Of a stretch of DNA of 64,000 nt, positions 50,478-59,397 are shown piece after piece. This DNA comes from Bacteroidota bacterium (lineage in GTDB: Bacteria; Bacteroidota; Bacteroidia; Flavobacteriales_D; Crocinitomicaceae), in NCBI GenBank assembly GCA_030148165.1, contig JASBTZ010000007.1:576256-640255 (forward strand), read 5' to 3'. Made by a program: the position numbers and the translations under genes. The notes below the pieces were generated by a model. The model had not been told where the DNA came from and did no database searches. It was given only the letters and a program-made list of their open reading frames with translations. Positions within the stretch are counted from its first letter, which is position 1. Every line of letters begins with the position of its first letter.

Positions 50478-51230
50478 ATGAAGTATCTCATAGGCATTCT
50501 GGCTATTGGCGTTGTGATGGCATCTTGTAAAAAGAAACAAGATGACCCATCTCCTCCAGTTGAGCCCGTAGAAAATTATATCCGTGTTGACGTTAACCCA
50601 TTTTTTGGCGCAGACATGTTGTACCTGGATTCAGTCTATTCCTTTGGGAATGGAGATCTGATAAAATTCGACGAGATCAAGTTTTATCTTCAGGATATCA
50701 GAAATGGATCAAATCTGATGGTTGAAGCCGGGTTATTCGATTACCGCGCCAGAGGCAAGAAACTTCTTGAAGTGAAAGGAGAATACAGTTATTTCAATAC
50801 AATCGATGCCAATTTAGGGGTAGATTCCGCAACCAATCATATGGATCCTTCGGGATTTCCAACTTCGAGTATGCTAAACATCATGAATTCTAACGACATG
50901 CACTGGGGGTGGAATCCAGGGTATATTTTTGTTAAAGTGGAAGCAAAGATGGATACGATTCCGAATGCGACGGAGCTCTTTGATCATACCATCGTCTATC
51001 ATGTTGGATTAGATGCGAATCTCATGCAGGTTAATTTCACAAATGCAACTTGGAACGCTATTGGAAATAACACACATGCGTTGGATTTGAAACTTGACAT
51101 GGAAGCATTTTTTGCGGGTCCAACACCAATTGATTACATGACCGAGTATACATCTCATGCGGCAGCAGGACAAGAAATAATCACAGCGAAGGTGATGAAT
51201 AATTTTAAAAATGCACTGACTCTTTATTAA
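50478..51230 (+). CDS. MbnP-like lipoprotein (probable copper-binding)
   Basis: 250 residues from the ATG at 50478; a TTG at 50463 in the same frame is not needed. A lipobox MASC places the lipid anchor at Cys17. The chain matches the MbnP type: VDVNPFFGADML, FDEIKFYLQDIR and the conserved HWGWNPGYIFVKVEA (W143, W145). In methanotrophs MbnP is a copper protein whose tryptophan is oxidised to kynurenine by MbnH. W143 and W145 are candidate sites; W192 is the third. Coupled to the next gene by TAATG. Confidence 0.82.
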   Translation: MKYLIGILAIGVVMASCKKKQDDPSPPVEPVENYIRVDVNPFFGADMLYLDSVYSFGNGDLIKFDEIKFYLQDIRNGSNLMVEAGLFDYRARGKKLLEVKGEYSYFNTIDANLGVDSATNHMDPSGFPTSSMLNIMNSNDMHWGWNPGYIFVKVEAKMDTIPNATELFDHTIVYHVGLDANLMQVNFTNATWNAIGNNTHALDLKLDMEAFFAGPTPIDYMTEYTSHAAAGQEIITAKVMNNFKNALTLY

Positions 51231-52303
51231 TGCGTTACTTACTGATCATATTCGTAGCACTTGCTGTTGTTCTATCTTGTCGAAAGGATAAAACAGGCTA
51301 TACTCCAACGCCATATGAATTGGAAATTCCTTCGCATTTTCCGCAGATGATTATCCCGGAAGACAACCCGATGACCGTCGAGGGTGTTGAACTTGGACGA
51401 AAACTATTTTACGAAAAGAAACTTAGTGGGGATAACACACAATCATGTGGATCTTGTCATTCGCCTCAAGCAGCCTTTTCTGATCCCAATCAATTCTCCA
51501 CTGGAATTGATGGTATTCAGGGTAATCGTAATGCTATGGCCATAGTGAATCTTGGCTGGAATAGCGACTTCTTTTGGGATGGTAGAGCTGGTTCATTGGA
51601 AGAACAGGCACTGGGACCGGTGGTGAATCCGATCGAAATGCATGAAACATGGCCTAATGCTGTTGCTAAACTGAACGAATCTCAGGAATATAGAAATATG
51701 TTCTTTCGAGCTTTTGGTGAAGAAGGAATTGATTCAATCAAGGTGACGAAAGCACTTGCTCAGTTCATGAGAACAATGATCTCAGGGAAATCAAAATTTG
51801 ACGTCATGTACAAATTTGAAAACAATCTGAGCCTTACAGCAGAAGAGCAACAAATTTACCAAACGGTCACTGCTTCGGAATGGGCAGGTTACGACTTATT
51901 TAAAAGCCTCAACGGAGCTGATTGCTTCCATTGTCACAACGGTCCACTAATGCAAGTCTTGAAGTTCAGTAATAATGGATTGGATGCTACATTTACAGAT
52001 CTCGGTCGAGGAGCAATAACGGGAAATCCGAACGATAATGGGAAATTTAAAGTGCCAACCCTTCGAAACATTGAATATTCTGCACCTTATATGCATGATG
52101 GACGATTTGCAACACTAGACGATGTGATTGATCATTATTCGTTTGGAATACAAATGAGCCCAACGATCGACCCTCAAATTGAATTTGCATCTCAGGGAGG
52201 TGTTCAACTTGATCCTATTGAGAGAGACCTGTTGAAGCAATTTCTAATGACTTTGTCTGATCCTGAATTCATTAATAATCCCGATTTTCAAGACCCTAAC
52301 TAG
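51230..52303 (+). CDS. MbnH/MauG-type dihaem cytochrome c peroxidase family protein
   Basis: 357 residues. A lipobox LSC at 16-17 suggests lipid anchoring. Two c-type haem sites are present: C73-G-S-C76-H77 and C232-F-H-C235-H236. APYMHDGRFATLDDVIDHY is typical of the peroxidase/MauG family. With the MbnP-like partner directly upstream and coupled, the likely role is oxidation of a tryptophan in that partner, as for MbnH; peroxide reduction is the alternative. Haem maturation requires c-type biogenesis elsewhere. Confidence 0.9.
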   Translation: MRYLLIIFVALAVVLSCRKDKTGYTPTPYELEIPSHFPQMIIPEDNPMTVEGVELGRKLFYEKKLSGDNTQSCGSCHSPQAAFSDPNQFSTGIDGIQGNRNAMAIVNLGWNSDFFWDGRAGSLEEQALGPVVNPIEMHETWPNAVAKLNESQEYRNMFFRAFGEEGIDSIKVTKALAQFMRTMISGKSKFDVMYKFENNLSLTAEEQQIYQTVTASEWAGYDLFKSLNGADCFHCHNGPLMQVLKFSNNGLDATFTDLGRGAITGNPNDNGKFKVPTLRNIEYSAPYMHDGRFATLDDVIDHYSFGIQMSPTIDPQIEFASQGGVQLDPIERDLLKQFLMTLSDPEFINNPDFQDPN

Positions 52304-52338
52304 AAAATTTTGTTTCTTTTGTAACAGAAGACTTCATA

Positions 52339-53760
52339 ATGATTGACGAAAGACGGTTAACAACAGAGGAGAAAGCACTAAAGATCAATTTGACTTCGGA
52401 CATCTACGGATGTTTTGCGGAGATCGGTGCTGGTCAGGAAGTCGCAGCTAATTTTTTTAAGGCAGGAGGTAGTTCCGGTACGATTGCACACACACAATCA
52501 GCTTATGATATGAAAGTGTCTGACTCGATGTATGGTAAAGCAAAGCGATATGTCTGCGAAGAGCGTCTCGTGACCATGCTGGAAACGGAATACGAATCCC
52601 TAGCGAAAAAGCTACCTTATAAGTACAAAGAATCAAGATTCTTTGCTTTCTGTAATACGGTTGAGTCTTTGAATTATCATAAGACCAATCAAGGGCACGG
52701 ATGGGTTGGAATGCGTTTTCAATTGTCACTGGAGGAGAAGCCCAATGATGTGATCCTCCATGTTAAAATGCACGACAATAGCCACAAAGCACAACAGGAA
52801 GCGTTGGGGATATTGGGGGTAAACCTGATTTATGCGTGTTATTTTCACAATCACGATTTAGACGAGTTTCTAACGAGTCTTGTACATAGATTACCAAGAG
52901 ACCGAATGGAGATCGATATGTTACGTGTTTCCGGACCGGAATTCGACAATGTGGATAACAGAATCATAGCACTTAATCTTGTTAAACGCGGTATTACGGA
53001 TTCAACGATGTTTGATCTTAGTCGAAATGTTTTACAACCGGCAACCGCATTATACAAAAAGAATATTCTATTGTTGCGAGGACGCTTTAGGCCTGTGACC
53101 AAAGTTCATATTGATATGATCGAAAAGGGCAAGCAGCAGTTCCTAAGTGAGCAGGGGATTAAGGAAGACAACGTCAGCCTCGTTGTTGAGTTGACGCTTA
53201 AAGATCTGACAGCCGACGGAAAAATTTCGGATAAGGATTTTGTGGATAGGGCTGAGCTACTGGGAACCTTAGGTTATACGGTGATGATCTCTAATTACCT
53301 CAAGCATTATAAAATGGTTGATTACTTAGCTCCCTTCACCCGTGGTCACCTGATGGGTCTCATAGTTGGGATATATAATTTGCAGACCATATTTGATGAA
53401 CGATATTATGATAATTTACCGGGAGGACTTCTCGAAGCTTTCGGAAGAGGATTTGGTCATAATGTAAAGATGTACGTCTATCCGGCAAATGATGTCGAAA
53501 CAGGAGATATAATAAGACTGGAGAATTTTCAGGTACCGGAAAATTTGGATGGACTTCTCAAGTATATGATCGACAATAACAAACTGGCCGACTTGAAAGA
53601 AGTTGACGAGAGTTTATTGGGAATTATGTCAGATGAGGTTCTTTCAAAGATCAAAGCGGGAGCCACTAGTTGGGAGGAAGATGTTCCAACCGAGGTTACG
53701 AAGGCCATCAAGTTTTATGAATTGTTCGGATATAAAAAGGAAGAGGGAGAAAAGGTTTAA
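52339..53760 (+). CDS. Conserved cytoplasmic protein of unknown function, 473 residues
   Basis: No signal peptide or membrane segment. The chain has conserved-looking blocks FAEIGAGQEVAANFFKAGG, RFFAFCNTVESLNYHKTNQG, HGWVGMRFQLSL and NILLLRGRFRPVTKVHIDMI. I recall this family in many Bacteroidota under inherited misannotations such as TonB-dependent receptor or nucleotidyltransferase, neither of which the sequence supports. The size and gene neighbourhood give no sure function. It is 35 bases after the dihaem gene and 11 before the WYL regulator gene. Confidence 0.75.
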   Translation: MIDERRLTTEEKALKINLTSDIYGCFAEIGAGQEVAANFFKAGGSSGTIAHTQSAYDMKVSDSMYGKAKRYVCEERLVTMLETEYESLAKKLPYKYKESRFFAFCNTVESLNYHKTNQGHGWVGMRFQLSLEEKPNDVILHVKMHDNSHKAQQEALGILGVNLIYACYFHNHDLDEFLTSLVHRLPRDRMEIDMLRVSGPEFDNVDNRIIALNLVKRGITDSTMFDLSRNVLQPATALYKKNILLLRGRFRPVTKVHIDMIEKGKQQFLSEQGIKEDNVSLVVELTLKDLTADGKISDKDFVDRAELLGTLGYTVMISNYLKHYKMVDYLAPFTRGHLMGLIVGIYNLQTIFDERYYDNLPGGLLEAFGRGFGHNVKMYVYPANDVETGDIIRLENFQVPENLDGLLKYMIDNNKLADLKEVDESLLGIMSDEVLSKIKAGATSWEEDVPTEVTKAIKFYELFGYKKEEGEKV

Positions 53761-53771
53761 AAGAATGTAGG

Positions 53772-54764
53772 ATGCCGCATATTAAGAATGCTCTTATCAG
53801 ATATCGGATCATCGATAAATGCCTCAGAAACAAGTACAATCCATTTCCATCCAAAGAAGATTTAAGAATTGCCTGTGAAGAATCACTTTTCGGTAGTTCT
53901 GATGGCAGCCATATATGTGATTCGACAATAGAAAAGGACATGTTCGCCATGAAAATGGAACATGATGCACCTATTCGATATAGCAAAAAAGACAGGGGTT
54001 ACTATTACGAAGATCCGGAATTTACAATCAACGATATTCCCCTTACCAATGACGATCTGGAAGCAATCTCATTCGCGGCAAAAACGCTGAGTCAATTTCG
54101 AGATGTAAAGATGTTTAGCCAATTTGGCAGCGCGATTGATAAGATTGTTGACCGGGTTACTATTGGACCTAGAGAGGATGACGAACAGTACATTCAATTT
54201 GAATCAACTTATCGGGACGGTGGTAGCGAGTTTCTGGCTGACCTATTTGGAGCGATCAAATCGATGGTTTGGGTTCGCTTTGAATACGCCAGGTATCAGA
54301 CAGAAGAATTGGAGAAAAGAGAGGTTCTTCCCTTATTATTGAAACAGTATAGAAATCGCTGGTATCTGATTTCCTGGGATCGCATGCGTGATGACTTCAG
54401 AACCTTCGGCCTCGATAGAATTGAAGACCTGGAAATTACGAGTGAAAAAGGAGAGCGACCAAGTGGATTTGACCCGGATAACTTCTTCAAACATTCCATT
54501 GGAATCACTAATGATAATTCACCACCTTTAGAAGTTATTCTTGATGCTTCTGAGTTAGCTTCGAAATATCTCGATTCACTGCCGCTTCATATATCTCAAA
54601 AGATTGTAGAGAGAAGAGAAAAGGGTTACCGATTTAAATTGACCGTCAAGATAACAGAAGAGTTAATACGCGAAATTATGAGTTATGGGGGAGCGGTAAA
54701 AGTGATTGAACCGGCATCACTCAAAGCTGAAATAGAGTTGCGTGCAAAGCGCATTCTTGATTAA
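53772..54764 (+). CDS. WYL-domain transcriptional regulator
   Basis: 330 residues: an N-terminal helix-turn-helix-like part (about 1-75) and a WYL domain (about 150-240) with the RNRWYLISWDRM motif and FRTFGLDRIEDLEI. WYL domains sense ligands, often nucleotides or nucleic acids. Start 11 bases after the 473-residue gene, so probably co-transcribed. Target genes are unknown. Confidence 0.88.
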   Translation: MPHIKNALIRYRIIDKCLRNKYNPFPSKEDLRIACEESLFGSSDGSHICDSTIEKDMFAMKMEHDAPIRYSKKDRGYYYEDPEFTINDIPLTNDDLEAISFAAKTLSQFRDVKMFSQFGSAIDKIVDRVTIGPREDDEQYIQFESTYRDGGSEFLADLFGAIKSMVWVRFEYARYQTEELEKREVLPLLLKQYRNRWYLISWDRMRDDFRTFGLDRIEDLEITSEKGERPSGFDPDNFFKHSIGITNDNSPPLEVILDASELASKYLDSLPLHISQKIVERREKGYRFKLTVKITEELIREIMSYGGAVKVIEPASLKAEIELRAKRILD

Positions 54765-54785
54765 CGATTAATCTCGTTATATTCG
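54757..54785 (+). promoter_or_regulatory. Candidate promoter for the paaG/paaH-like pair
   Basis: TTG at 54757-54759 and TATATTCG at 54778-54785, separated by 18 bases, resemble the TTG-N19-TAnnTTTG pattern with one mismatch. The start codon is at 54800. Confidence 0.4.
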
Positions 54786-54799
54786 TAAAAAGTCACATT

Positions 54800-55573
54800 A
54801 TGGAGATTACAAAATCGATCGAAAACGGAGTCGCATACCTGGGATTAAATCGCCCGGAGGTATATAATTCATTTAACCGTGCTATGGCGCTTGCTTTGCA
54901 GAACGCACTGAATGATTGCGACGCGGACGACTCGGTCAGAGCAGTTGTTATCCGGGGTGAAGGAAAAGGATTTTGTGCAGGTCAGGATTTGGCGGAAGCA
55001 ACAGCACCTAGCGGACCGGAACTTAGATCTATTGTACGGGAACATTATAACCCAATCATTTTAAAGATCAGAGAACTCGATAAACCGGTAATCGCGGCAG
55101 TGAATGGAGTGGCTGCCGGAGCAGGCGCAAATGTTGCATTGGCATGTGACATCGTTATTGCAAAGGATAGTGCGAGCTTTATACAAGCCTTTTCAAAAAT
55201 CGGACTAATACCGGATTCGGGTGGAACTTATTTTCTCCCTCGATTAGTTGGAGCGCAAAAAGCACTTGCCCTTATGATGACCGCCGATAAAGTATCAGGA
55301 AAGGAAGCAGAGCAATTAAATATGATTTACAAGTCAGTTGCCGATGATGAGTTCGAAGATTATGTGAAAAGTTTTGCCGAGAAGCTGGCATCCATGCCTA
55401 CAAAGGGACTGGCGTTAACAAAGCAAGCCGTTAATGCTTCGTTTAATAATGACTTGAAAACGCAATTACAGTTGGAGGAAGAGTTACAGGTTGAAGCCGG
55501 ACAGACGCATGATTTCAAGGAAGGTGTAACAGCATTTTTAGAAAAACGAAATCCTGAATTCACAGGAAAATAA
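54800..55573 (+). CDS. PaaG-like enoyl-CoA hydratase/isomerase
   Basis: 257 residues of the crotonase family. GFCAGQDL and VAAGAGANVALACDIVIAKD carry the oxyanion-hole regions; SGGTYFLPRLVG follows. The closest known type is PaaG, 2-(1,2-epoxy-1,2-dihydrophenyl)acetyl-CoA isomerase of phenylacetate breakdown. The other paa genes are absent, so it may serve ordinary fatty-acid oxidation. 12 bases before the dehydrogenase gene. Confidence 0.87.
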   Translation: MEITKSIENGVAYLGLNRPEVYNSFNRAMALALQNALNDCDADDSVRAVVIRGEGKGFCAGQDLAEATAPSGPELRSIVREHYNPIILKIRELDKPVIAAVNGVAAGAGANVALACDIVIAKDSASFIQAFSKIGLIPDSGGTYFLPRLVGAQKALALMMTADKVSGKEAEQLNMIYKSVADDEFEDYVKSFAEKLASMPTKGLALTKQAVNASFNNDLKTQLQLEEELQVEAGQTHDFKEGVTAFLEKRNPEFTGK

Positions 55574-55585
55574 AGTTTAAATAAG

Positions 55586-56743
55586 ATGAAAGTTGGAGTA
55601 TTAGGTGCAGGAACAATGGGCGCGGGAATTGCGCAGGTTGCTGCTCAAAATGGACATAAAGTAGTTTTGGTTGACCTCAACAGTGGAATCCTTGAAAATG
55701 CGAGGACACAGCTCCGTAAGATCATGGACCGCTTGGTTGAGAAAGGTCGAATTACCGGAGAAGAAGCTGAAAATACCATCACTAACGTTACGTACAGTGA
55801 GGACATTCACGATTTTAAGGATTGTGGAATTATTATCGAAGCAATTATAGAGGATCTTGAGATTAAAAGTCAGGCATTCAAGCAAATTGAACAAATTACT
55901 ACGAACTGTATTTTGGCATCGAACACCTCTTCATTATCGATAGCATCAATTGGTGCATCCGTTGAAAATCCAGCAATGGTAATTGGCGTTCATTTCTTCA
56001 ACCCGGCACCGCTAATGAAATTGGTTGAGATCATTCCGGCTGTTCAGACCTCAGAAGAAACCTTGAATCAAACCAAATCGTTGATCGATTCCTGGAAAAA
56101 AACTACGGTAGTCTGTAAAGACACACCTGGATTCATTGTGAATCGAGTTGCCCGTCCGTTCTATGGCGAAGCGCTGAGAATCTATGAGGAAGGCATTGCT
56201 GATTTCGCCACCATTGATTGGGCCATGACGGAAGTTGGTGGTTTTAGAATGGGGCCATTTACATTGATGGATTACATCGGTAATGATGTAAACTACACAG
56301 TTACCGAAACAGTTTTTAAAGCTTTTTATTACGACCCAAGGTATAAGCCCTCTTTCACGCAAAAGCGTCATTCAGAGGCAGGTTATCTTGGAAGGAAATC
56401 AGGTCGTGGTTACTATTTCTACGGAGATGATGCCGTTAATGCAGAACCTTCGAAGGACCTCTTATTAGGAGAACAGATCTTCGAGCGCATCTTGGTAATG
56501 CTCATAAACGAAGCAGTAGATGCTGTTTTCCTCAATATTGCCTCAGCTAAAGAGATCGACCTCGCGATGACAAACGGTGTAAATTATCCCAAAGGATTAT
56601 TAAAATGGGCTAACGAACTTGGCCTTGATCACGTGTTAAACAAGCTACAGGCAATGTTTGATGAATACGGTGAAGATCGCTACAGACCAAGTCCCCTTCT
56701 TAGAAGAATGGTGGCAAAGGGAGAAATATTTAACGTTTCTTAG
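55586..56743 (+). CDS. 3-hydroxyacyl-CoA dehydrogenase (PaaH/FadB-like)
   Basis: 385 residues. The NAD-binding motif LGAGTMGAGIAQVAAQNGHK at the start and the catalytic region GVHFFNPAPLMKLVEI identify the family. Two C-terminal domains (about 185-280 and 290-385) are present. The pair with the PaaG-like gene suggests a step of acyl-CoA beta oxidation or phenylacetate degradation. Confidence 0.9.
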   Translation: MKVGVLGAGTMGAGIAQVAAQNGHKVVLVDLNSGILENARTQLRKIMDRLVEKGRITGEEAENTITNVTYSEDIHDFKDCGIIIEAIIEDLEIKSQAFKQIEQITTNCILASNTSSLSIASIGASVENPAMVIGVHFFNPAPLMKLVEIIPAVQTSEETLNQTKSLIDSWKKTTVVCKDTPGFIVNRVARPFYGEALRIYEEGIADFATIDWAMTEVGGFRMGPFTLMDYIGNDVNYTVTETVFKAFYYDPRYKPSFTQKRHSEAGYLGRKSGRGYYFYGDDAVNAEPSKDLLLGEQIFERILVMLINEAVDAVFLNIASAKEIDLAMTNGVNYPKGLLKWANELGLDHVLNKLQAMFDEYGEDRYRPSPLLRRMVAKGEIFNVS

Positions 56744-56803
56744 TGTTTCTCATAGACCTTCTTTACTTATCTTTAAGAAGCTGATTAAGAAATAATTCGA
56801 AAT

Positions 56804-57940
56804 ATGAGAAGTTTATTATTTACCGTTTTCGTTGTTGGTATTTTAGTGTCATGCGGTGACCCGGTGCAAGAAATTATAACAGTTGAAAAAGTACGTGTTC
56901 CTGTCGAAATTTCAGAAGAAGATCTTTTTAAAGGAAATGTAATAACGGCATTCTTACAGAACGAAACGAAGTTCATCAAAGAAGCAAATGCCTTTTTTCT
57001 TAAAGGGATAGATTCATATAGAAACAAGGAGGACTATGATAGCGCCGCCTATTACCTTCGACACTCACTTTTAAAAGAACCAACCGCTAAGGCATATTTC
57101 GAGTTCGGTAATTTGAACATGGATTTGAAGGACTATGATCAGGCTTTAAAAGCATACGGCATGGTTGAGCAACTGGGTTATAAACCTTTTTCACAAATTC
57201 TCTATAATAAGTCATGCATTCATTCCTTAAAAGGCGAGAAAGAATTAGCCGGTAGATACCTGGAGTACGCTATTCAGGCAGGTTATAACAACATTGAACA
57301 CTTAAATCGGGATCCGGATTTAAAAGAACTCCGTGAATCCTATTACTTTCAAAAAGCTTTAGATAAAGGACTACGTGGAATGTCGAATGCTGAGAATTTG
57401 TTTTGGCTTCAATTTAAGAATCAGTTCCCTAAAGTAGATCTGCCTGCGACAATAGAAACCCATATGACTTATGAGGAATCTGAGGCGCTGGAATTCATTT
57501 CATTTGATTACGAAAAGTATATCGCGGAAATGCGCGACGAGAAATTTTCCAGAGAAGTAAGCAAAGGATTTTATTACTATGCGCAACCTTACGAGAATGA
57601 AAATTTTGTCGCTGTGGTGTATATTGTTCGCGATGAATTTATGGGTGAGTACGCTCCACTGACTTATCGCCTGGCAACATTTGATCATGAAGGCACTTTG
57701 ATTGACAAAGCAGACATAGGTGGTCATGAACTACTTGAAGATCCGATCAAGCGAGCAGAGTTGAAGAAGAATTTTCAGGTCGACGTGACCTTGCTCGAAG
57801 CCATACATGAAAAAGATCCTAACGAACACGGTTATTACGACAACAAATTGGTTGATACCAGGGAAGTTGGGAAAATGACTTATCGAATTGAAAAGAATGG
57901 TAAGATTATAGAGGAAGAAGCTGTCATAGCCTCTAAGTAG
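56804..57940 (+). CDS. TPR-containing lipoprotein, unknown function
   Basis: 378 residues. Signal peptide and lipobox LVSC with Cys16. Tetratricopeptide-like repeats are visible around 70-160 (FEFGNLNMDLKDYDQALKAY), followed by a C-terminal domain with basic and acidic tracts. No catalytic motif. Convergent with, and overlapping by eight bases, the DUF2306 gene. A TATCTTTA box lies at 56768-56775. Confidence 0.72.
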   Translation: MRSLLFTVFVVGILVSCGDPVQEIITVEKVRVPVEISEEDLFKGNVITAFLQNETKFIKEANAFFLKGIDSYRNKEDYDSAAYYLRHSLLKEPTAKAYFEFGNLNMDLKDYDQALKAYGMVEQLGYKPFSQILYNKSCIHSLKGEKELAGRYLEYAIQAGYNNIEHLNRDPDLKELRESYYFQKALDKGLRGMSNAENLFWLQFKNQFPKVDLPATIETHMTYEESEALEFISFDYEKYIAEMRDEKFSREVSKGFYYYAQPYENENFVAVVYIVRDEFMGEYAPLTYRLATFDHEGTLIDKADIGGHELLEDPIKRAELKKNFQVDVTLLEAIHEKDPNEHGYYDNKLVDTREVGKMTYRIEKNGKIIEEEAVIASK

Positions 57941-58604
57941 CCAATTTGTATTTCAATAAGTATTCCGGGTATTTCAGTCTTATCAATACCTGTGCGAAAA
58001 ACAGATTCGGAATCCAACTGATATAAGCCAACAGGGTGTAGGTCGCAATGGGTCCGATATTCACCTCGAACACATCAAATAAATAAGCGTAAAAACGCAG
58101 TGTCACAGCTGATAATGTCAGCGCATAACTTCTGAGCATCCAGTTTACATGTTGCTTGAAGTTTTTCTTGCGAATGAAATAAAAGGCGAGAAATGTACAA
58201 ATGATCCAGGAGAATGAAAGTAATACGAAGCTGGTTTGTGCAACTCTACCTCCATTTGCATAAAAGGACATGATGAGAGCGGCAGGTCCTGTGATCAATA
58301 ATACATTGATGATATAAATGTAGCCACAGACTTTATGAAACCGAGGACTTTTACGCATGATCCATCGGTTAAACTGAAATAGTCCTGTTACAATCACTAG
58401 TGGACTAGCGAATACATGAATGTAAAATGATATTCGCCATTCATCAATATGATAGATCAATTGTTTCGTGGCAAGAAATTCTACGCCGCTCTTAAAATGA
58501 ATATATGGCAGCGATAAAAGGATTAATAAATAAGAAGCATACGCGATGAGGATAAACGCAAATGTGTTCGCGAATTTATCAAGCGTTAACCTACTTCGTG
58601 GCAT
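57933..58604 (-). CDS. DUF2306 integral membrane protein
   Basis: 223 residues with about six hydrophobic segments. FYIHVFASPLVIVTGLFQFN and HVNWMLRSYALTLSAVTLRF, with histidines in helix ends, match the DUF2306 family, which may bind haem or quinone; function is unproven. It follows the lipoprotein gene by three bases on the minus strand and overlaps the TPR lipoprotein gene tail to tail. Confidence 0.8.
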   Translation of the reverse strand: MPRSRLTLDKFANTFAFILIAYASYLLILLSLPYIHFKSGVEFLATKQLIYHIDEWRISFYIHVFASPLVIVTGLFQFNRWIMRKSPRFHKVCGYIYIINVLLITGPAALIMSFYANGGRVAQTSFVLLSFSWIICTFLAFYFIRKKNFKQHVNWMLRSYALTLSAVTLRFYAYLFDVFEVNIGPIATYTLLAYISWIPNLFFAQVLIRLKYPEYLLKYKLAT

Positions 58605-58607
58605 AGT

Positions 58608-59369
58608 CTAATAATACATCATGTGAAGCGTTCGATCTCCATCTACCAGGAAAGGCTCGTCATATTCACCTCTTTCATAGTTCAGCACGAGCTCTCTATT
58701 TCTGAAGATTTTATTTGGCTGCCATTCAATCTTGAGTGACTTCTCGTCGATGATGCTCCAACTTCCGTTTATTTCAACCTTTTGGTTTAAACCTTTTTCG
58801 TCAATATCAGATGGATAATATTCGAATGTACACAAGCCGTCTTCTTCGAAATTATACGATCCAATCGAATCATAGAAGATATCCCATAATATAAATTCAC
58901 TCAGTGAAAATACATCTTCCTTTAATTCCTTTCGAACCACACGTTCTAATTCGAAGGACTTTTTCTGCAGCGAAACTGAATTAATTGGTACCCACGAACC
59001 TGTTGGATGATCATCGATTCCGTTGAAGGTTAGTTCAAATACACCATCAAACTCATGGTCGCCTGGCTCACTGAGTTGCATATGGATCGTATCGCCATTC
59101 CTTTCAACGGAACCATTAAGATTACGCTGAAGACCCTTGTGAATATTGTATCCGATAGCATTACTGCCACTCACATAATTCAAAATGATTCGAATTTCGC
59201 TCCCGCCAAAATCTCCTTTATATAGCCCACTCAATGTGTCGTATTCGAAATCATCTAATTCTGGAATATCAGCCGGAATCAATTCCTTCTTAATTACTTC
59301 TTGAACTTCTTGTTTTGCGGAACAGGATACGATTATAAGCCCAATCAGCGTTAGATAAATAATTTTCAT
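58608..59369 (-). CDS. Hypothetical lipoprotein, 253 residues
   Basis: Signal peptide and lipobox IVSC (Cys at 16). A beta-rich mature chain with LSGLYKGDFGGSEIRIILNY and GYNIHKGLQRNLNGSV, then a second beta module after residue 165. It resembles widespread lipoproteins of Bacteroidota with no known role. Part of the sigma-factor cluster, three bases before the DUF2306 gene. Confidence 0.72.
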   Translation of the reverse strand: MKIIYLTLIGLIIVSCSAKQEVQEVIKKELIPADIPELDDFEYDTLSGLYKGDFGGSEIRIILNYVSGSNAIGYNIHKGLQRNLNGSVERNGDTIHMQLSEPGDHEFDGVFELTFNGIDDHPTGSWVPINSVSLQKKSFELERVVRKELKEDVFSLSEFILWDIFYDSIGSYNFEEDGLCTFEYYPSDIDEKGLNQKVEINGSWSIIDEKSLKIEWQPNKIFRNRELVLNYERGEYDEPFLVDGDRTLHMMYY

Positions 59370-59397
59370 TCGCGGTTCTTTAGTTCCTTAAAGCTAA

